Assembly (NCBI GenBank): GCA_023128635.1
Contig: JAGMDP010000077.1
Span: 1-16,971 of the forward strand
Reading direction: 5' to 3'
DNA: 16,971 nucleotides
DNA from: Candidatus Heimdallarchaeota archaeon
GTDB taxonomy: Archaea; Asgardarchaeota; Heimdallarchaeia; JABLTI01
Shown here: piece by piece, positions 15,501 through 16,971 of the stretch
Layout: each line of letters opens with the position of its first letter
Numbering within the stretch: the stretch's first letter is position 1
Notes under the pieces: generated by a model
Told to the model about the DNA's origin: nothing
Seen by the model: only the letters and a program-made list of their open reading frames with translations
The model's database searches: none
Made by a program: the position numbers and the translations under genes

Positions 15501-16971
15501 GGTATCAAGAGAATAAAACACAAATCACATCTGATAAAGATTCGAGATTCCAATTTAGTAGGAAATTCCTTTTCGAAATTTTATCAATGGGTCACTCACA
15601 ATTTGCCCAATTTATACGAGCGAGAGGTCCAAATACACAAGTTAATGCAGCATGTTCCTCAACTACCCAAGCTATAGCTATTGCTGAAGATTGGATTAGA
15701 ACTGGGAGATGCAAACGAGTAATAGTAATTGCAGCAGATGATGTAACTAATGAAGAAATGTTGGAATGGATTTCTTCTGGTTTCCTAGCTGTCGGTGCAG
15801 CAACAACAAAAGAAAACGTGAAAGAAGCTGCATTACCATTCGATAAAAGACGACATGGAATGATCATTGGAATGGGTGCTGTAGGAGTAGTTCTTGAGTC
15901 AGAATCAGCCATCCAAACTCGAGGAATAAAACCAATTGTGGACCTCCTTGGAACTCATATTGTTAATTCAGCATTTCATGGAACAAGATTAGATAGAGAG
16001 CATATTTCTTCACAAATGGATGAATTCATCTCTATAATTGAGAGAAGATACAATATCTCTCGAGAAGAAATGGCGAGAGAATTGGTATTTGTTAGTCATG
16101 AAACTTATACTCCAGCTAGAGGTGGAAGTGCGTCAGCAGAAGTTGATGCATTAAGGAAAACATTTGGTTCAATGCTAGATAAAATAGTAATTGCTAATAC
16201 AAAAGGTTTCACCGGGCATGCAATGGGAGCTGGAATAGAAGATGTAGTAGCTATTAAGATTTTAGAGACAGGAATTGTTCCTCCAGTAGCAAATTGGAAA
16301 GAACTGGATCCCGAATTGGGTCCGCTAAATCTATCCAAAGGTGGTAAATATAACGTTAAATATGCTCTAAGATTCGCTGCTGGATTTGGCTCGCAATTGA
16401 CATTGGCACTCTTTAGACTAAACACCTCAAGTGGACGCCTAGAAGGACAAGCATATGAGCAATGGTTAAACGCTATAGGGGGAAGCAGAAAAACACTTGA
16501 AGTTGATAAAAAAACTTTACGATTAAAAGAAGACCCATCAATTGTAAAACAAGAGCAAGTTAAACCGGTTTCCGCTCCTAAAAAGGGAGTAGTTGCTAAT
16601 GAAGCAATTGTCAAAAGCATAATTGATCTGATATCCGAAAAAACTGGTTACCCCCCTGATATGATTGAACCGGATATGGAATTAGAAGAAGATCTAGGAA
16701 TAGACACCGTCAAACAGGCGGAACTTTTCGGTATTTTTAGAACTCAATATGATCTGCCTCGAGAAGAAGGAGTTAGAATTCAGGACTATTCCACAGTAAA
16801 TAAAATTGCTGCTTATCTTGCATCAAAAATGTCTTCTCCTGGTGTTTCACCGCCTGCTGAAGTAAAAGGTGAACAAGTGGTAAACGTTGAAGGGAAGAAA
16901 AACGAAATTATTCAAGAGGTATTGATTTTAATCGCTGAAAAAACCGGTTATCCAACAGATATGATAGAACC
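9518..16971 (+). CDS. PUFA-synthase-like type I fatty acid/polyketide megasynthase (partial; FMN-ER-like, ER, KS, AT, KS, ACP, ACP...)
   Basis: The frame from the ATG at 9518 (AGGAG 8 nt upstream) has no stop through the right edge: at least 2484 codons, 3' end missing. Domains by residue: about 10-235, a short NPD/nitronate-monooxygenase-like barrel; about 330-650, a PfaD-like flavin enoyl reductase (QGPM 342-345, CGGHIG with His473); 732-1192, KS1 (DAACASS with Cys940, EAHGTSTT with His1074, IGHLKAA with His1112); 1193-1345, KS-AT linker; about 1350-1645, AT (GHSMGE with Ser1449, AAFH with His1554, malonyl type); about 1791-2300, KS2 (NAACSS with Cys2046, SHETYT with His2194, GFTGHAMGAG with His2234); 2362-2438, ACP1 (GIDT, Thr2397); 2462 onward, ACP2, cut off. 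KS1 most resembles PfaA-type PUFA synthases. No KR or DH is in view; they may lie downstream. The set should build acyl or polyketide chains from malonyl units in the cytoplasm. It lies 45 nt after the carboxyltransferase gene, so probably co-transcribed. The architecture is bacterial in style, which suggests acquisition by transfer, though base composition looks like the neighbours. Confidence 0.93.
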   Translation, partial: MAPKHDFESIISERKPILAYNPPGLQDISLIRAVTAAGGIGLVDLERLNQQESEKLLQNSLSEFTSFFGVRISNREQLDLVLKLHNDSFPLILVIGDFQLTKSDLNKVSKKSIVLLAEVISLKEAYEKKWAQTFIVKGNEAAGRVGDETSFILTQQFADAGLPFIIQGGVGLYTAPAIIGIGAKGVLLDSQLYLTPESPLSNNAKEFIGKLDATDTRVLGESTKNKYRVYAKLGTRIVKELLQSEKDLLNLTKKERTKQFTEQLFSQREMFEKDDLSNCLIPLGQDVPFAKILTDKFANVLGIINGLMKQTEKQITSAITDYPFGKQNEISKELGIKYSIIQGPMANISENPAFAKVISDAGALPILALGSLFPKQTRTLIKKTREKLGEKPFGCGIICLDANKIARDAHLEILKETKPSLAVVAAGTIDHAREVMSYGIKTFLHTPSPIIFAEAIKSDVKNLVLEGMECGGHIGFLTSFVLWELSLHQLKQLQESIELSNQKVNVAFAGGIGDRYSATIAGIIAAALPKLMNSIMWVGSAYILVKEIVGTGAIQPLYQQLALNAKETMVLGDTVNTRARSIPTPCAREIIKREHDRIEQGVSLKDRKHQYERDNLGATRIAALGEIWNPDGEDDKPDRFKFVDEKVQYQKGNYLIGQIVSSLRCIRSIDNLHKELTVNSQKVLISKIPELMEKFEKTSKITTQPIKQKQQPVTIESTPQIVNSEILEGEGVAIIGIGCVFPDAPNIEAYWKNIKNKVNSVHEIPKERWAGDIDLFYSEDRNAPAKTYAKIAASIRNFNFNSLEFKIPPKVAATMGKVQQFALVAAKEALSDAGLLDKNIDHTNTAVIVGNSMGDEIRSNYTRRIYLPEVLKAVERSSSFRDMDPKLWADIRKFVEEDYDSRLVPLNEDSMPGELSNVIAGRIANVFNLRGKNMTTDAACASSLAALNVAVKGLLDKECDIALCGGADRSLDPTTFIKFAKIGAISAEGSFPFDERANGFVMGEGAGFCVLKRLSDAIKDGNKIYAVIRGLGSSSDGKGKGITAPNPIGQKLAIERAMTQAGVSFSDIQLIEAHGTSTTVGDVIEMQVLNELAAKAPHSSIAIGSIKSQIGHLKAAAGIAALIKTVLSLYHKTLSPSINFKTPNPHIKWDTSPFFVNTKSQKWTTPKTGTRIAGISSFGFGGTNYHAILEEYIPGKTVGHLPTLISPSELQRILANALISSSVSPLATEFETILNQEKWQKHLKQYKTLESDAIFFGGKTEDELEKNILDFKKKQLSSSFEVDGIGPRIRDIAFESIKSLKKPVRAGISCKSLNDLSSSLDQLLSGLKAPEKRAILRNRGIFYSDDHKLGKIAFLFPGQGSQYVRMGRELYEKFEIVRSTFKEADEIMHDLLGFKISDIIFAVNKSDEEVIELLKQTEITQPAILVLDIAIFRLLSQYGIKPDFVAGHSMGEYAALVAAGIFSFRDGILAIVPRGKAMATLDTMDKGMMAGVGAGYEKVDEILKKVKGYAIAANKNSPKQTVISGESSAIKEAIKLFTEEGITAIPLPVSAAFHSDIVKPATEGFRESIEILTYNKSKIPISSNVTGEIYPEGRDKIIPLLCKQVSSPVEWSKQIINMYEKGVRTFIEIGPKYVLTSFARAILEDKSDFVALASCHPKRGESLHFSEVITALGSFGYPVKIPKLEDSFYTSEFKKPLERFLEKKPKQQIVSAPSPIIETRAQIIHKESPFDVLQTQELAEVISDDSFKEYLELQAPAIRAFLKAGFDTYKNTIATALKEKREFDKLNITTEAIGITGISIGLPGKDRKVFKESNFDDILAGENFIDLIPMEMREKMVDKNIVRLVKDAVNGAQFQTISDVGEVIKLAAQKGQFDLSKEYGVDADFADLLDITFQLAFAAGIEALKDAGIPLMPLKVRTSVGKDIVKGWALPESLRNETGIVFASAFPAYSNLISVISEFLADKYETKNKEEIHILFDDLIKQISDKKSKDRMQKWYQENKTQITSDKDSRFQFSRKFLFEILSMGHSQFAQFIRARGPNTQVNAACSSTTQAIAIAEDWIRTGRCKRVIVIAADDVTNEEMLEWISSGFLAVGAATTKENVKEAALPFDKRRHGMIIGMGAVGVVLESESAIQTRGIKPIVDLLGTHIVNSAFHGTRLDREHISSQMDEFISIIERRYNISREEMARELVFVSHETYTPARGGSASAEVDALRKTFGSMLDKIVIANTKGFTGHAMGAGIEDVVAIKILETGIVPPVANWKELDPELGPLNLSKGGKYNVKYALRFAAGFGSQLTLALFRLNTSSGRLEGQAYEQWLNAIGGSRKTLEVDKKTLRLKEDPSIVKQEQVKPVSAPKKGVVANEAIVKSIIDLISEKTGYPPDMIEPDMELEEDLGIDTVKQAELFGIFRTQYDLPREEGVRIQDYSTVNKIAAYLASKMSSPGVSPPAEVKGEQVVNVEGKKNEIIQEVLILIAEKTGYPTDMIE
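9545..10222 (+). other. Domain: degenerate flavin-oxidoreductase-like barrel (first NPD unit)
   Basis: Residues about 10-235 show the nitronate-monooxygenase/2-NPD pattern: an opening strand-helix with AGGIGLVDLER, an internal KGNEAAGRVG (137-146) and the FMN-phosphate motif IQGGVGL...IGIGAKGVLL. Where active members have GGH, this unit has A-G-R144. At about 225 residues it is shorter than a full barrel (about 320). It is probably structural, or binds flavin without the same chemistry. A helical, charged linker (about 235-330) separates it from the second unit. Confidence 0.65.
10505..11467 (+). other. Domain: PfaD-like FMN enoyl reductase (second NPD unit)
   Basis: Residues about 330-650. 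It has the PfaD/NPD start IIQGPMANIS, a central GCGIICLD, LVLEGMECGGHIGFLTSFVLWE with His473, and FAGGIGDRYSATIAGIIAA followed by MWVGSAYILVKEI for flavin phosphate binding. In PUFA synthases the separate PfaD protein supplies enoyl reduction; here it is fused in cis upstream of KS1. All recognisable family motifs are present, so it should be active. Confidence 0.85.
11711..13093 (+). other. Domain: ketosynthase KS1 (PfaA-like)
   Basis: Residues 732-1192. The opening VAIIGIGCVFPDAPNIEAYW and the first 60 residues closely follow PfaA-type KS domains. The Cys940-His1074-His1112 triad is complete. The domain closes with GISSFGFGGTNYHAILEE, as in typical modular KS domains. Confidence 0.95.
13565..14452 (+). 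other. Domain: malonyl-type acyltransferase (AT)
   Basis: Residues about 1350-1645. FLFPGQGSQYVRMG opens the domain, GHSMGEYAAL holds nucleophile Ser1449, PRGKAM supplies the Arg expected to bind the extender carboxylate, and VSAAFHSD holds His1554. The xAFH signature is that of malonyl-CoA selective domains (methylmalonyl domains usually have xASH). This agrees with the adjacent carboxylase making malonyl-CoA. Confidence 0.93.
14888..16417 (+). other. Domain: second ketosynthase KS2, atypical
   Basis: Residues about 1791-2300, about 510 long. It opens with ITGISIGLPGKD and includes an extra helical N-terminal part (about 1830-1890). The nucleophile motif is NAACSSTTQA (Cys2046). The first His lies in SHETYTPARGG (His2194) instead of EAHGTGT, and the second in NTKGFTGHAMGAG (Lys2229, His2234) instead of KSxxGHxxxAAG. 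All three catalytic residues are therefore present in diverged surroundings. It ends with LRFAAGFGSQLTLALFRL. Confidence 0.85.
16601..16971 (+). repeat. Tandem acyl-carrier-protein units, 300-bp period (second cut by window end)
   Basis: ACP1 (residues 2362-2438) and the start of ACP2 (from 2462) repeat at exactly 300 bp (100 codons): 16637-16671 and 16937-16971 agree at 29 of 35 bases. Both encode SEKTGYP/AEKTGYP...DMIEP. A 23-residue, Pro/Ser/Gly-containing linker joins them. Tandem ACPs are characteristic of PUFA synthases, where their number sets output; how many follow cannot be seen. The carrier attachment site in ACP1 is G-I-D-Thr2397. Confidence 0.88.

Noticed and set aside
10015..16620. 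Several minus-strand open frames of 60-170 codons inside the megasynthase
   Set aside because: They lie antisense to conserved KS, AT, ER and ACP motifs that are continuous on the plus strand, so they are shadows.

Overview
This AT-rich window most probably comes from an archaeon, possibly an Asgard-type lineage; the phylum is a guess from gene content. The domain-level evidence is a BpsA-type branched-polyamine synthase, TATA-like elements about 40-50 nt upstream of starts combined with good Shine-Dalgarno sites, and archaeal-style acyl-CoA carboxylase subunits. No rRNA, tRNA, CRISPR array, insertion sequence or phage gene was seen.

Left part (1-4000): the 5' part of a maf nucleotide pyrophosphatase gene on the minus strand runs off the left edge. 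It is divergent from a gene for an unrecognised coiled-coil protein with PRC-barrel-like segments (594-2177). A 212-nt gap follows that carries a GC-rich, strongly foldable element behind a TATA-like box, which may be a small structured RNA. Next is a two-gene polyamine operon on the minus strand: speD (AdoMet decarboxylase-like, but with Thr where the pyruvoyl-forming Ser should be) and bpsA.

Middle part (4000-9472): a biotin module. birA (biotin-protein ligase) is on the plus strand, behind a perfect inverted repeat that overlaps its putative promoter. A minus-strand operon accC - BCCP - alpha/beta hydrolase encodes biotin carboxylase, the biotin carrier and a possible esterase or thioesterase. 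The carboxyltransferase gene is divergent from accC, and the shared 176-nt promoter region holds two copies of the palindrome TTTTACAGTAAAA.

Right part (9518-16971, open at the right edge): one uninterrupted reading frame of at least 2484 codons, 45 nt downstream of the carboxyltransferase gene. It encodes a multidomain fatty-acid/polyketide megasynthase related to PUFA synthases (PfaA/PfaD type). The order is degenerate flavin-oxidoreductase-like domain, PfaD-like flavin enoyl reductase, KS1, malonyl-type AT, an unusual KS2, ACP1, and the start of ACP2 at the window end. Both visible KS triads and the AT Ser/His are intact, but the ACP phosphopantetheine site reads GIDT instead of GIDS.

Taken together, birA makes the biotinylated carrier, accC/BCCP/carboxyltransferase can supply malonyl-CoA (or a related extender), and the megasynthase can use it. 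The hydrolase could release or edit products. A self-contained acyl-chain assembly locus of this kind is notable in an archaeon, because archaea make isoprenoid lipids and generally lack a type I fatty acid synthase. The locus is the most interesting system in the window. Its product and the downstream domains (KR, DH, possibly more ACPs) lie outside the view.
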